A DNA stretch of 64,000 bases from Brevundimonas intermedia. Lineage in GTDB: Bacteria > Pseudomonadota > Alphaproteobacteria > Caulobacterales > Caulobacteraceae. Below the pieces are notes generated by a model that made no database searches, was not told where the DNA came from, and was given only the letters and a program-made list of their open reading frames with translations. The translations under genes were made by a program, and so were the position numbers. Positions 35,751 through 44,797 of the stretch are shown in pieces. Each line of letters opens with the position of its first letter. Positions within the stretch are counted from its first letter, which is position 1. The stretch lies in the NCBI RefSeq assembly GCF_027922165.1, contig NZ_BSFD01000002.1:540874-604873 (forward strand). The letters are read 5' to 3'.

Positions 35751-36444
35751 CCCGCCCCGCCTCCCGATCGAGCCACGCGAACCGGAGCCCCGCCGACGCC
35801 CCGCCTATCGCCAGGACATAGGGCAGGGCCATAATGCCGTATTGGGCGCGCCACAGCCCCAGTCCCAAGGCCAAGGTAATCCCCGACATCAGGACGATAA
35901 ACGCCAGGATCATCGACTTGGCCCGCATCAGCTGTGTCAATTCGTCTTCCAGGAACCGGCGGTGCTTCCGCGTGTGCGCGTCCCACCCCATGACGACAAG
36001 CGGGATGAGCCAGCCATACAGAACCGGCAGCAGAACCTGCACATAGGCGCCCAGATTATGGTCCCCGCCCAGGATCCGCTCCATCGCCCGATGCGCCTGC
36101 GCCATGAAGAGCAGCAGCACCACGGGCAGCATCACAAGCTGCTGGGTGCGCGCCCGCTCCAACTTGTCACGGCGCGCCCCTTCGCCGCTCCCCGCCACAT
36201 CGATCGGCTGGCCGGGACGAGAGATCCACGCCCAGATCGCGCCGATGAGCGTCAGACCGAAACCCACCCCCGCCGCCACACCGGCGGCCGTCGCCTGATC
36301 GCCCTCTACGCCAGACACGATTGCAAAGCCCCCGCCACCGACCATGGCTGCGGCGCCGACTGCGGCCAGGGCGAGCGCGGTCCACCAGCACCTGTTTCTT
36401 TCCAGTTTGGCGCGCTGGATCGCTTGATCGTCGCTGTTGCTCAT
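35740..36444 (-). CDS. Six-helix membrane protein of an XRE module (module B)
   Basis: A 234-residue inner-membrane protein with about six helices. It has a short polar N-terminus, a charged loop with RRDKLERARTQQLV after the first helix pair, HTRKHRRFLEDELTQLMRAK after the second, and a last pair starting LGLGLWRAQYG. These loops match the module A protein at 27301–28002 although overall similarity is modest. AGGAGG precedes the ATG. The two 16-bp palindromes upstream overlap the expected promoter. A function is not known; a membrane effector or sensor controlled by its own regulator is the simplest reading. Confidence 0.85.
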   Translation of the reverse strand: MSNSDDQAIQRAKLERNRCWWTALALAAVGAAAMVGGGGFAIVSGVEGDQATAAGVAAGVGFGLTLIGAIWAWISRPGQPIDVAGSGEGARRDKLERARTQQLVMLPVVLLLFMAQAHRAMERILGGDHNLGAYVQVLLPVLYGWLIPLVVMGWDAHTRKHRRFLEDELTQLMRAKSMILAFIVLMSGITLALGLGLWRAQYGIMALPYVLAIGGASAGLRFAWLDREAGRDGE

Positions 36445-36458
36445 GCCGTCCTCCTGAC

Positions 36459-36492
36459 GTAACCTTGAGGTGACATATCACCTATAGGTTAC
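36459..36492. promoter_or_regulatory. Double 16-bp operator of XRE module B
   Basis: Two palindromes, GTAACCTTGAGGTGAC (36459–36474) and ATCACCTATAGGTTAC (36477–36492), with centres 18 bases apart, 14 bases before the membrane-protein start. The 34-base block matches that of module A at 28 of 34 positions by eye. It also lies upstream of the divergent M14 peptidase gene and may influence that promoter. Confidence 0.8.
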
Positions 36493-36557
36493 ACGTCAAG
36501 CCCGTTTTCTTTTTCCGTGCGCCGACTAAAGTGACTGCCTCCCGGGGGTTCACAGTT

Positions 36558-39191
36558 ATGTCCAGTCGTCGTCTTTCCGTACGTCCGCTCGCCTTCGCCC
36601 TGGCCGGCGCCTGCGCCGCCGCCCTGATCGCGACCCAGCCCGTCTCGGCGCGCCAGACCCCCGCCGACGTCCCCACCGTGCGCCAGATCCTGGGCTATGA
36701 CAGCGGTCTGGAGATCACCCGCGCCGCCGACGTGCGCCGCTATTTCGAAGCGCTGAAGACCGCCGCTCCGGACCAAGTCGTCATCGGCGACTACGCCAGG
36801 ACCTGGGAAGGCCGCCCCCTGTTCTGGGCCGCCGTCGGATCGCCCGCCAACATCGCCCGTCTGGACCAGATCAAGGCCCAGTCCCGCGCCCTGGCCGACC
36901 CGCGCCTGACCTCGGCCCAGCAGGCGTCAGCCCTGATCGCGGATCAGCCGGTCCTGGTGTGGATGGCCTATTCGGTCCACGGCAACGAGATCAGCCCCGC
37001 CGACGCCGCGATGGAGGCCGCGCGCCGCCTGCTGACCGACCCGACCGCCCAGGCCTGGCTGGCCAATACCGTCGTCGTCTTCGTCCCGACCCAGAACCCG
37101 GACGGGCGCGAGCGTTTCCTCAACAGCTTCGCCTCCGGTCGCGGCTCCCTGCCCAATCCCGACCCGGCCTCGGCCGAGCGCGACGAGCCTTGGCCCAGCG
37201 GCCGCTACAACCATTATCTGTTCGACCTGAACCGCGACTGGTTCATCCAGACCCAGCCGGAGACCCAGGGACACTCGGCCCAGGTCCGCGAATGGCGGCC
37301 CCAGGTGGTCGTCGACAGCCACGAGATGGGCTCGGACGAGACCTTTTTCTTCCCGCCCGAGGCCGAGCCGCTGAACCCGTGGATCTGGCCGCGCACCTTG
37401 GAGAACCGCGCCCTGTTCGGCCGCAACACCGGCGCCCGGTTCGACGCGGCGGGCCTGCCCTACTTCAACCGCAAGGTCTATGACGCCTTCTATCCCGGCT
37501 ATGGCGACGGCTGGCCCGGCTATCTCGGCGCCGTCTCCATGACCTACGAAGCCGGTTCGGCGCGGGGTCTGGCCGCCCGGCGCAGTTCGGGCGAGGTCTT
37601 CACCTATGCCGACACGGTCCGCGCCCACCTGACCGCCACCCTGGCCACCATCGAGACGGCCTCGCGCAATCACGACCGGCTGTTGAACGACTTCTACGCC
37701 TACCACCGCGACGGGGTGGCGGGACGCGGCGCCTATGTCCTGTCGCGCGAGTCGGATCCGGCGGCGGCGGACCGTCTTGCGGGCCTGCTGGTCCGTTCGG
37801 GCATCGAAGTCGGAGTCGCGCGCCAGGCCTTCGGCGCCTGCGGGGGCCAGTACCGGGCCGGCGACTATGTGGTGAACCTGGCCCAGCCCCAGCGCCGGAT
37901 GGCCGAGGTGCTGCTGACCCGCGACGTGCCCATCCCGCCCGCCTTCCTGGCCGAACAGGAGCGCCGTCGCGCGCGCGGCCTGGGCGACGAGATCTATGAC
38001 GTCACCGCCTGGTCCCTGCCCCTGATGTTCGGCGTCGATGCGACCCGCTGCGACAGCGCGCCCGGGGTCGCTGTCGATGTGCGCGGTCCGGAGTTGGTCA
38101 CGCCCGCCGCCGTCCAGAACGCCGAGGCCCGCTACGGCTTCCTGGTCGCCCCCGGGTCGAGCCAACCGCGTTTCCTCGCCGCCGCCCTCCAGGCCGGGCT
38201 GACGATCAGCTCCGCCGACCAGGCCTTCACCCAGAACGGCCGTGACTGGCCCGCCGGCACCCTGGTTCTGCCGAAAGCCGGCGCGCCCGCCGACCTGGTC
38301 GCCACCCTGAACCGTCTCGCCGCCGACACGGGCGCCGAGGTCGTGGGCGTGGACGAGTCCTGGGTCGAGCGCGGCGCCGGCTTCGGCTCCAGCGACGTGG
38401 TGCGTCTACGCGCGCCGCGCATCGCCCTGGCCTGGGACAGCCCGACCGCCCCGGACGCCGCTGGTGCCACCCGCTGGCTGATGGAACGTGACCTGGGCTA
38501 TCCCGTCACCGCCATCCGCGCCGCCAGCTTCGGCGAGGCCGACCTGTCGCAATACCAGGTCCTGATCCTGCCCGAGGGCCGGGACTACAAGTCCGTCCTT
38601 GGCGAGGCCGGGGTCAAGGCCCTGCACGACTGGGTCTCGCGCGGCGGCACCCTGATCAGCCTGGGAACCGCCACCCGTCTGCTGACCGATCCCGACAGCG
38701 ACATGCTGGCCTCCCGCCGCGAGACCGGCGCCTCCAGCAAGGATGACGACAAGCCCGAGAGCCCCGCCCGGATCGCCAACCATACCGACTACGCCGCCCT
38801 GCTGGCCCACAGCGACCACGGCCCGGACTCGGTCGCCGGCGTCCTGGCCCGCGCCCATGTCGATCCCGACCACTGGATCGGCGCCGGCCTGCCGTCCGAG
38901 GTGAATGTCCTGGTGCGGGGCGCCGACATCTACGCCCCGCTGATGCGCGGAGAGGGCGTCAACGCCGTCCGCTTCGAAGGCTCCGACCGGCTGCTGGCCT
39001 CGGGCCAGCTGTGGGCCGAGAACCAGGCCCAGCTCGGTTTCAAGCCGGTCGTGATGGTCGAGACGCTCGGATCGGGCCAGTTGATCGCCTTCACCCAGGA
39101 CCCGACGGTGCGCGGCTATCTGGAGGGGCTGAAGCCCCTGTTCGCCAATGCGGTGTTCAAGGGGCCGGCCCACGTCTCGCCGCGCTGGTAA
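36558..39191 (+). CDS. M14-family zinc carboxypeptidase, exported
   Basis: An 877-residue periplasmic or secreted metallopeptidase. The signal peptide (FALAGACAAALIATQPVSA) is followed by the M14 catalytic domain at about 40–350: zinc ligands H141 and E144 (SVHGNEISP) and H255 (VDSHEMGSDE), with a candidate catalytic Glu at 331 (MTYEAGSARG). The remaining about 500 residues contain a linker and, near 600–710, a class I glutamine-amidotransferase-like fold (QVLILPEGRDYKSVLGEAG, GGTLISLG), typical of the large M14 proteins of Caulobacter and Sphingomonas. They probably trim dietary peptides, in keeping with the many TonB receptors. ATG 36558 is chosen for the signal peptide. Confidence 0.9.
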   Translation: MSSRRLSVRPLAFALAGACAAALIATQPVSARQTPADVPTVRQILGYDSGLEITRAADVRRYFEALKTAAPDQVVIGDYARTWEGRPLFWAAVGSPANIARLDQIKAQSRALADPRLTSAQQASALIADQPVLVWMAYSVHGNEISPADAAMEAARRLLTDPTAQAWLANTVVVFVPTQNPDGRERFLNSFASGRGSLPNPDPASAERDEPWPSGRYNHYLFDLNRDWFIQTQPETQGHSAQVREWRPQVVVDSHEMGSDETFFFPPEAEPLNPWIWPRTLENRALFGRNTGARFDAAGLPYFNRKVYDAFYPGYGDGWPGYLGAVSMTYEAGSARGLAARRSSGEVFTYADTVRAHLTATLATIETASRNHDRLLNDFYAYHRDGVAGRGAYVLSRESDPAAADRLAGLLVRSGIEVGVARQAFGACGGQYRAGDYVVNLAQPQRRMAEVLLTRDVPIPPAFLAEQERRRARGLGDEIYDVTAWSLPLMFGVDATRCDSAPGVAVDVRGPELVTPAAVQNAEARYGFLVAPGSSQPRFLAAALQAGLTISSADQAFTQNGRDWPAGTLVLPKAGAPADLVATLNRLAADTGAEVVGVDESWVERGAGFGSSDVVRLRAPRIALAWDSPTAPDAAGATRWLMERDLGYPVTAIRAASFGEADLSQYQVLILPEGRDYKSVLGEAGVKALHDWVSRGGTLISLGTATRLLTDPDSDMLASRRETGASSKDDDKPESPARIANHTDYAALLAHSDHGPDSVAGVLARAHVDPDHWIGAGLPSEVNVLVRGADIYAPLMRGEGVNAVRFEGSDRLLASGQLWAENQAQLGFKPVVMVETLGSGQLIAFTQDPTVRGYLEGLKPLFANAVFKGPAHVSPRW

Positions 39192-39293
39192 CGTCCCAGA
39201 GCCTGATCGCGATCAGGGCTGGACACAGGCCCAGACAGGCATAACCTCGTTTTTCGCCCGCAGAGGCGCAAATAGAAAAACGGGAGCTACGCC

Positions 39294-39611
39294 TTGATAC
39301 GACTGTCTCTTTCCACCCGCGCCACCCTCGCCGCCGCCGTGGGGGCCGCCGGCCTGGTCGCCTTCACCGCCACGGCCCAGGACCGTCCGAGCCCGGAACC
39401 GGCCGCCTCTGGTCGCGCCCTGCCGGTCGGCGCCTATCGCGAGACCTGCCGCAGCATCAGCCTGAACGGCGACCGCTTGCGCGCGCGCTGTATCGCCAAG
39501 GACGGTCAGTCGGTCTCTTCGACCCTCAGCGTCCGCAGCTGCCGGGGGGCCCAGATCCAGAACGACAACGGCCGGCTGACCTGCGCCGTCGCGACCACCC
39601 GTTCGATCTGA
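39294..39611 (+). CDS. CVNH-domain (cyanovirin-N homology) exported protein
   Basis: A 105-residue exported protein: signal peptide (LAAAVGAAGLVAFTATAQ), then a half-length cyanovirin-N homology domain, ETCRSISLNGDRLRARCIAK and IQNDNGRLTC, with four cysteines in the usual pairs. Such domains bind mannose-rich glycans in cyanobacteria and fungi; in Proteobacteria the role is unclear. The start codon is TTG with GGGAG 8 bases before it. It is alone on its strand between a peptidase and a permease. Confidence 0.75.
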   Translation: MIRLSLSTRATLAAAVGAAGLVAFTATAQDRPSPEPAASGRALPVGAYRETCRSISLNGDRLRARCIAKDGQSVSSTLSVRSCRGAQIQNDNGRLTCAVATTRSI

Positions 39612-39654
39612 CAGCCGTTAAGCGCCGGTCCCAGCGCGCGGGGACCGGCGCGTC

Positions 39655-41430
39655 CTACATCGGCCAGAACAGCAGGATGACCGGCGGACCGATCACCAGC
39701 ACCAGCAGGCTCAGCGGCGCCCCCAGCTTGGGATAGTCCGAGAACTTGTATCCCCCCGGCCCCATGACCAGCGTATTGCACTGGTGCCCGATGGGGGTCA
39801 GGAAGTCGCACGCCGCCCCCACCGCCACCGCCATCAGGAACGGGTCGGGCCGATAGCCCAACTGCTGGGCCAGGGTCGCGGCGATGGGCGCCACCACCAA
39901 AACCGTCGCCGCATTGTTCAGGAAGGGCGTCACCGCCATGGCCGCGAACATCATGCCCGCCACCGCCACCACGGGCGGAATGCCCTGGAACACCGACTTC
40001 AGCCCACCCGCGATCAGATCCGCCCCGCCGGTCTGCTGGATGGCGTCCGACACCGGGATCAGGGCGGCGATCAGCACCAGCAGCGGCCCGTCCAGCGCCG
40101 CATAGGCCTCGCGCATCTTCAGCCCGCCCATGGCGACGATCACCACCGCCGCCCCGAAGAAGGCGATGGCCACGGGGATCAGGCCGAACCCGACCATCAC
40201 CATGGCCGCCGCCAGCACCACGGCCGGCAGGAATTTGCGCCGCTTGCCGCCCAGGCGCATCTCGCGCTCGGCCAGCGGCAGCAGGCCCAGGGTCGCCAGC
40301 CGCGCCGGCAGGCCCGATTCCGAGCCCTGCAACAGCAGCACGTCCCCGGCCTGAAGCTTGGCCGTCCGCAGATGCTGCGTCAGTTCATAGCCGCTGCGCG
40401 ACACGCCCAGCAGGTTCAGCCCATATTGGCCGTAAAGGTCCAGCGACCGCACCGACTGGCCTGTCAGGGACGAGTCCGCCCCGATCACCGCCTCGACCAG
40501 ATGGACCTCGTCCTTGGCCTCTTCCAGCAGCACCGGCCGGTCGCCGCGCACCAGATTCAGCTTGGTCGCGACGATGAATTCCTCAAGCGCCTCCTGATCG
40601 CCTTTGATCAACAGGGTGTCCCCGGCCCGGACCAGGGTGTTGCCGCGCGGCCGGGTCTTGCGCCTGCCGTCACGGATCAGGGCCATCACCTGGATATCGT
40701 CCGGCGCCATGGCCCTCAGGGCGCTGATCGGTCTGACCTCCAGGGTCCAGTCGTCCGGAACACGCGCCTCGGTCAGATAGGCGTTGGCCGACAGGGCCGC
40801 CGACAGGCCGATGCTCCCCGTCCGGTCCTTGGGCAGCAGCCGATAGCCGAAGGCCAGAAACACCAGGGCCACGCCGGTCAGGATCAGACCCACCGGCGCA
40901 TAGTCGAACATCTGGAACGGCTCGCCGATCATGTCCTGGCGCACCTCGGCGACCAGAATATTGGGCGCGGTCCCGACCAGGGTCACCATTCCGCCCGCCA
41001 TGGCGCCAAAGGCCATGGGCATCAGCAGCCGCGACTGCTTGGTCCCCGTGCGCCGGCTGACCTGCAGCGCGACCGGCATCATGATAGCCAGGGCGCCGAC
41101 GTTCTTCGTCACCATCGACAACAGGGTGACGGCCGTAGTCAGAACCGGCACCTGGGACCGTTCGGTCTTCAGATACGGCATGATCCGCTTCAGGGCCATT
41201 TCGACGATGCCCGACTTGGCGAAGGCGGCCGACACGATCAAGGCGCAGGCGATGATCACCGTCACATCGTTGGAGAACCCCTCGAACGCCGCCTCGGCCG
41301 GGATCACCCCGATGGCCAACCCCGCCACCAGGGCCGCGACGGCGACCAGGTCATAGCGGAACCGCCCCCAGATGAAGACTGCGACCGTCAGGCCCACCAG
41401 GCCGAAGGCCAAACCCTGTTGTAAAGTCAC
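39655..41430 (-). CDS. SLC13-family (DASS) permease with two TrkA-C domains
   Basis: A 591-residue inner-membrane transporter. Helices fill residues 1–195 and 400–591; between them lie two RCK_C/TrkA-C domains (about 205–290 and 295–380; DDIQVMALIRDGRRK, LVRAGDTLLIKGDQ, LQAGDVLLLQGSE). The substrate loops show SNDVTVIIACALIVSAAFAKSG, TKNVGALAIMMPVAL, LVGTAPNI and LNNAATVLVVAPIA. Relatives carry sulfate or dicarboxylates with sodium. The start is GTG (41430) with a weak ribosome-binding site. No sulfur-pathway gene is adjacent, so the substrate is open. Confidence 0.9.
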   Translation of the reverse strand: MTLQQGLAFGLVGLTVAVFIWGRFRYDLVAVAALVAGLAIGVIPAEAAFEGFSNDVTVIIACALIVSAAFAKSGIVEMALKRIMPYLKTERSQVPVLTTAVTLLSMVTKNVGALAIMMPVALQVSRRTGTKQSRLLMPMAFGAMAGGMVTLVGTAPNILVAEVRQDMIGEPFQMFDYAPVGLILTGVALVFLAFGYRLLPKDRTGSIGLSAALSANAYLTEARVPDDWTLEVRPISALRAMAPDDIQVMALIRDGRRKTRPRGNTLVRAGDTLLIKGDQEALEEFIVATKLNLVRGDRPVLLEEAKDEVHLVEAVIGADSSLTGQSVRSLDLYGQYGLNLLGVSRSGYELTQHLRTAKLQAGDVLLLQGSESGLPARLATLGLLPLAEREMRLGGKRRKFLPAVVLAAAMVMVGFGLIPVAIAFFGAAVVIVAMGGLKMREAYAALDGPLLVLIAALIPVSDAIQQTGGADLIAGGLKSVFQGIPPVVAVAGMMFAAMAVTPFLNNAATVLVVAPIAATLAQQLGYRPDPFLMAVAVGAACDFLTPIGHQCNTLVMGPGGYKFSDYPKLGAPLSLLVLVIGPPVILLFWPM

Positions 41431-41507
41431 TCAGTCGCTCTCGCCCCCGGCCGCCCAGCGCCGCCGATGGACAGCAACGGTGGGCGCGGCCGGAGGTTCA
41501 ACGCCGT

Positions 41508-42611
41508 CTATTTCCCCGCGACCAACCGCCCCGCCGCCCGCACCATCCGCCAGATCTCGCCGACAAAGGCCCAAACCACGATCATCATCAGGATCGTCGC
41601 CAGTTCACCGCCGTCGCCGGCCGAACGATCGAACAGGTCCCGCACCCGGTCCACGAATTCCGTCACCGTCCCGACCCAGATCACCGGGCTCAGCGGCGAC
41701 CAGAACCACAGCCACAGCAGGCCCCAGGCCGCCGCCGCCCCAAATCCGATATCGCCCAGCGCCGTCAGCCGCACATCGCCGCCCGACGCCGCCCGCATCA
41801 GGTCGAACACCACCTTGGCCGCCGCGAACAGGGTCACGGGCCAATAGGCCGCCGCCACGACCTCGGCCAGGATCCGGCCGTAGTCGACGCCATCCAGCAC
41901 CCCCGCCACCTCGTCCGGCCGGATCGAGGCGACCGGCAGCAGCCCGGTCCACCACAGCAGCAGCACCGCCCAGGCGATGGCGCTGGACACCGCCCGCGCC
42001 ACCGGCGACATCTCGGCGCTCTTCTTCACCGCCGGTCCCGGCTTGGCGGCTCCCGACGCCGCCCCGCCGCGCGCCAACCGCTCGCCCCAGGTCTCGGCGT
42101 CGATGTCGCCGCCCAGTTCGAACAGGCCCAGATCCTTGACCCGCCATTTGGCGATAAAGTCCGGCTTCTTCTCCTGCCGCTCCAGCACGAAGCCGATCAG
42201 GGTCAACACCCCGATCACCGTCATCGCCCCGCTGAACAGGCTCCCAAAGGCCTGACCGATGGCCTGCCCCGCATAGAGGTCGCCGCTGAACACCCGCACC
42301 ACCAACCCGATTAGGGTGACGCACGCCATGACCAGCAGCGCCGTCTTCACCGCGAACAGCCACCACGGATACAGCTCCGGCCCGATCAGCGCCTGCGGCC
42401 CCGCGCGATAGCGCGCCGCCACCGTCAACGGATGGCCGACCTCGCGCAGCAGGGCCTCGACCTCGTCGTCGCTGGGCGCCCGGCCCAGCCGCTCTTCCAG
42501 CGCCTCGAGCCGCCCCATGATCTCGTCGCGCAGCTCGGCGACGATGTCGTCGCGCGTCGCCTTGGGCAGCTGCGCCGCCACCGCCTTCAGATAGGATTCA
42601 ACCAGGTCCAT
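41508..42611 (-). CDS. HAAS-domain membrane protein
   Basis: A 367-residue membrane protein. Residues 1–70 form a HAAS (DUF1700-like) signalling domain: MDLVESYLKAVAAQLPKATRDD, VAELRDEIMGRLEALEERLGR, APSDDEVEALLREVGHP. Six or so membrane helices follow, with a soluble loop at about 140–190. Such proteins are usually encoded next to PadR regulators and are thought to work with them in sensing envelope stress or drugs. It lies 26 bases after the PadR gene on the same strand. The ribosome-binding site GAGGGAGAG fits ATG 42611. Confidence 0.88.
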   Translation of the reverse strand: MDLVESYLKAVAAQLPKATRDDIVAELRDEIMGRLEALEERLGRAPSDDEVEALLREVGHPLTVAARYRAGPQALIGPELYPWWLFAVKTALLVMACVTLIGLVVRVFSGDLYAGQAIGQAFGSLFSGAMTVIGVLTLIGFVLERQEKKPDFIAKWRVKDLGLFELGGDIDAETWGERLARGGAASGAAKPGPAVKKSAEMSPVARAVSSAIAWAVLLLWWTGLLPVASIRPDEVAGVLDGVDYGRILAEVVAAAYWPVTLFAAAKVVFDLMRAASGGDVRLTALGDIGFGAAAAWGLLWLWFWSPLSPVIWVGTVTEFVDRVRDLFDRSAGDGGELATILMMIVVWAFVGEIWRMVRAAGRLVAGK

Positions 42612-42637
42612 CCCACGCTCTCCCTCTTTCCCGATGT

Positions 42638-42970
42638 TCACAGCATCTTCTCCAGCGAGGCCGACAGGCCCCGCCATTCGGCCGCCAGCCGCGCCAGCAT
42701 GGCCTCCCCGCGCGGCGACAGGCGGTAGAACCGCTTCTTGCGCCGCTCCTCCTCGCGCCATTCGCTGTCCAGCAGCCCCTGGCTCTCCAGCCGGCGCAGC
42801 AGCGGATAGAGGGTGCTCTCCTCCATCTCGACCCCGACCTCGCCCAGCGCGACCCGCAGCGAATAGCCGTATTGCTCGCGCCGCAAGCTCGCCAGCACGG
42901 CCAGGATCAAAGACCCGCGCCGCAGCTCCAGCCGCAGACTCTCGAACAGCAGTTCCTCATCCTGACTCAA
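42638..42970 (-). CDS. PadR-family transcriptional regulator
   Basis: A 110-residue PadR-type winged-helix regulator: LELRRGSLILAVLASLRREQ, YGYSLRVALGEVGVEMEESTLYPLLRRLESQGLLDSEW, KKRFYRLSPRGEAML. Subfamily 2 length, without the long C-terminal helix domain. I chose TTG 42970 because GGAGGT lies exactly at the right distance; the frame extends 23 codons further to an ATG, but those residues are not PadR-like and lie inside the operator. It represses, in all likelihood, its own operon through the palindromes upstream. Confidence 0.9.
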   Translation of the reverse strand: MSQDEELLFESLRLELRRGSLILAVLASLRREQYGYSLRVALGEVGVEMEESTLYPLLRRLESQGLLDSEWREEERRKKRFYRLSPRGEAMLARLAAEWRGLSASLEKML

Positions 42971-42989
42971 CCGACCACCTCCGTGCGTC

Positions 42990-43039
42990 ACATAGTGTGT
43001 GACACACAGTGTATGGGACATACTGTGCGAGGGAGTCAA
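42990..43039 (-). promoter_or_regulatory. PadR operator and promoter
   Basis: TGTGTGACACACA (within 42995–43008) and the 21-base ACAGTGTATGGGACATACTGT (43006–43026, one mismatch pair) overlap, and a −35-like TTGACT (43039–43034, minus strand) is next to them. The repeats are close to the TGT…ACA palindromes known for PadR-type sites. Confidence 0.6.
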
Positions 43040-43079
43040 GAAGCTGTTGTTATGCGAGCGGCGATGCCATCATCAATGA

Positions 43080-44666
43080 TCAAGGAAGCAGGGAAAGCAC
43101 CGGAGCCCCGGCGATAAAATAAGCCTCGGGGGTTTTCAGAGGCGCGGCGCAAAGCGCCTCCACCACACCGCCGCTCCGAAGACCATATCGCACCGGCTCG
43201 CCTGTCGCGCACCGCGCCGTCACGGCGTCGAACATAGGTTTGACCTCGGCGAGGGGGTCGAAGCCTTCAATGGTCGCGATCTCAGGATCTCCCGACAGGA
43301 CGCCACACGTGTCGCCCGTGTCCAGTTTGATGCCCTCTCGCGTCGTGTAATAGCCCTTGCCCGCACCGTCATTGCTGCAGTTCTGGCTGTTGAGATGCCA
43401 CAAAACGGCTTGGCGGTAATCATCGTCGCTTGGCCTGTTCTCCAGAACGACCCCGAGTGCGGCAAGCCGCGCCTCGATCCCGCCCCATCGTCCCTCCCCC
43501 GCCCCATCCATCACCAGTGAGACGGCCGCATTCGCCTCAGGCCAGGCGCGAAATTCAGCGACGCCATATCCTCCGCTGCGCCGGCCGGTCGTCAAGATTT
43601 CGCGCCAAACGTCCATCACCGTCTGCTTGCCAGCCTTGCGCAGTTCCATGTCCGTCAACCACTGGATCAGAACGCCGCAGTCATAGACGGCGCTTCCGTT
43701 GCGGATACCGCGTCCATTCAGTGTCTTTGATCCGAGAAAGGACCGGCACCCGTTCAGCCGCGTCGTCAAAGAGGCGCGGCCCTGTTCTTCGGTCATATCC
43801 CCGGTGCTGACCGCACCAAGCACAGCGGCATATTCCGCCCCGCCCTCGTGCAACCAGGGCGCCGAGTCTCCGTCGGTCAACGCGACGCCGTGGCCGTTCC
43901 ACAGATGGAAACTTTCATGCCAGACGAAGCTCTTCACGAACGGCCTCGTATCGTCCTGAGGCCCGCTCCAGTCGCCATGAAAACGCGTGGAGATGAGGCC
44001 GGTATCGCTGACATCGCCACGGAAACCTGACGGCCCGGGACTGTCGGCGGTGATGACCAGGGTCGGCGTATAGGGCAGCGTCAGATCCAGTCTGGCGCCA
44101 TAGAAGACCCGCGCCTCAACAAAGGCCTCCCGCATCGGCGCGGACAGCGCCTCTGCGACCCCCGCCCCCGTCACCACCAGAGCGCCCTTCTCGGACAGGA
44201 TTACATCAGCGGGCCCGACATAAACCGCCCCCTCGATACCGCCCTTTTCCGGCAGCACGGCCTCGCCGGGCGCGAGCTCGACCGCCAACACCGTCTCGAT
44301 ACCCTCGAGCGCCAAGGCGGGGCCGTGCGCGATCCAGCCATCTCCGACCCGGACCAACCCCATGTAGATCCGATCCAATTCCGCGGCATCAGGCGCAATC
44401 ACAAGGTCGAACTCAGAGAAGGGCTGCTCCGAAACGATGGCGTCCTCCTCCAGACGCAGTCCGGGCGTCTCTACTGTCCAAAGCGTTCGGATCGTGTGGT
44501 CGTTGGCGAAAACCAGTCGCGAGGTCGGCTCAGCCAGGCGATAGCGAACATGGAGTCCATCCTGGCCGGTCCGGATACGAACCTCCGCCTCGCTGGCGGC
44601 CGCCGCCGGGCCTGCCCCGCCGATCGCCATGATCATCAGACACAAGAGAATACGCCCAAAAGCCAT
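43080..44666 (-). CDS. Exported gluzincin-type metallopeptidase (M61/M1-like)
   Basis: A 528-residue exported protein: signal peptide (ILLCLMIMAIGGAGPAAAA), an N-terminal beta-rich part with no named domain, then a zinc protease core with VWHESFHLWNGHG (H250, E251, H254) and a likely third ligand E274 in WLHEGGAEY, as in the M1/M61 gluzincins. Four or more cysteines in the C-terminal part (NGCRSFLG, YDCGVLI, NSQNCSND, DTCGVL) suggest disulfides. I recognise the fold but no characterised relative. ATG 44666 is chosen for the signal peptide and GGGGGCG upstream; GTG 44717 is less likely. Confidence 0.75.
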   Translation of the reverse strand: MAFGRILLCLMIMAIGGAGPAAAASEAEVRIRTGQDGLHVRYRLAEPTSRLVFANDHTIRTLWTVETPGLRLEEDAIVSEQPFSEFDLVIAPDAAELDRIYMGLVRVGDGWIAHGPALALEGIETVLAVELAPGEAVLPEKGGIEGAVYVGPADVILSEKGALVVTGAGVAEALSAPMREAFVEARVFYGARLDLTLPYTPTLVITADSPGPSGFRGDVSDTGLISTRFHGDWSGPQDDTRPFVKSFVWHESFHLWNGHGVALTDGDSAPWLHEGGAEYAAVLGAVSTGDMTEEQGRASLTTRLNGCRSFLGSKTLNGRGIRNGSAVYDCGVLIQWLTDMELRKAGKQTVMDVWREILTTGRRSGGYGVAEFRAWPEANAAVSLVMDGAGEGRWGGIEARLAALGVVLENRPSDDDYRQAVLWHLNSQNCSNDGAGKGYYTTREGIKLDTGDTCGVLSGDPEIATIEGFDPLAEVKPMFDAVTARCATGEPVRYGLRSGGVVEALCAAPLKTPEAYFIAGAPVLSLLP

Positions 44667-44740
44667 CGTCGCCCCCGCACAAACAAGGACAGAGCGTAAC
44701 GCGATGCGACGCTCCACAACAACCCAGACGCACTCACCAA

Positions 44741-44771
44741 AGAAAAAGGCGGCGGACCGAAGTCCGCCGCC
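44741..44771 (-). terminator. Intrinsic terminator of the second TonB receptor gene
   Basis: On the minus strand GGCGGCGGAC-TTCG-GTCCGCCGCC forms a perfect 10-bp stem with a stable tetraloop, followed by TTTTTCTTTG, 27 bases after the receptor stop. Confidence 0.9.
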
Positions 44772-44797
44772 TCATTCATTCTAGAACCGAGTGATCC

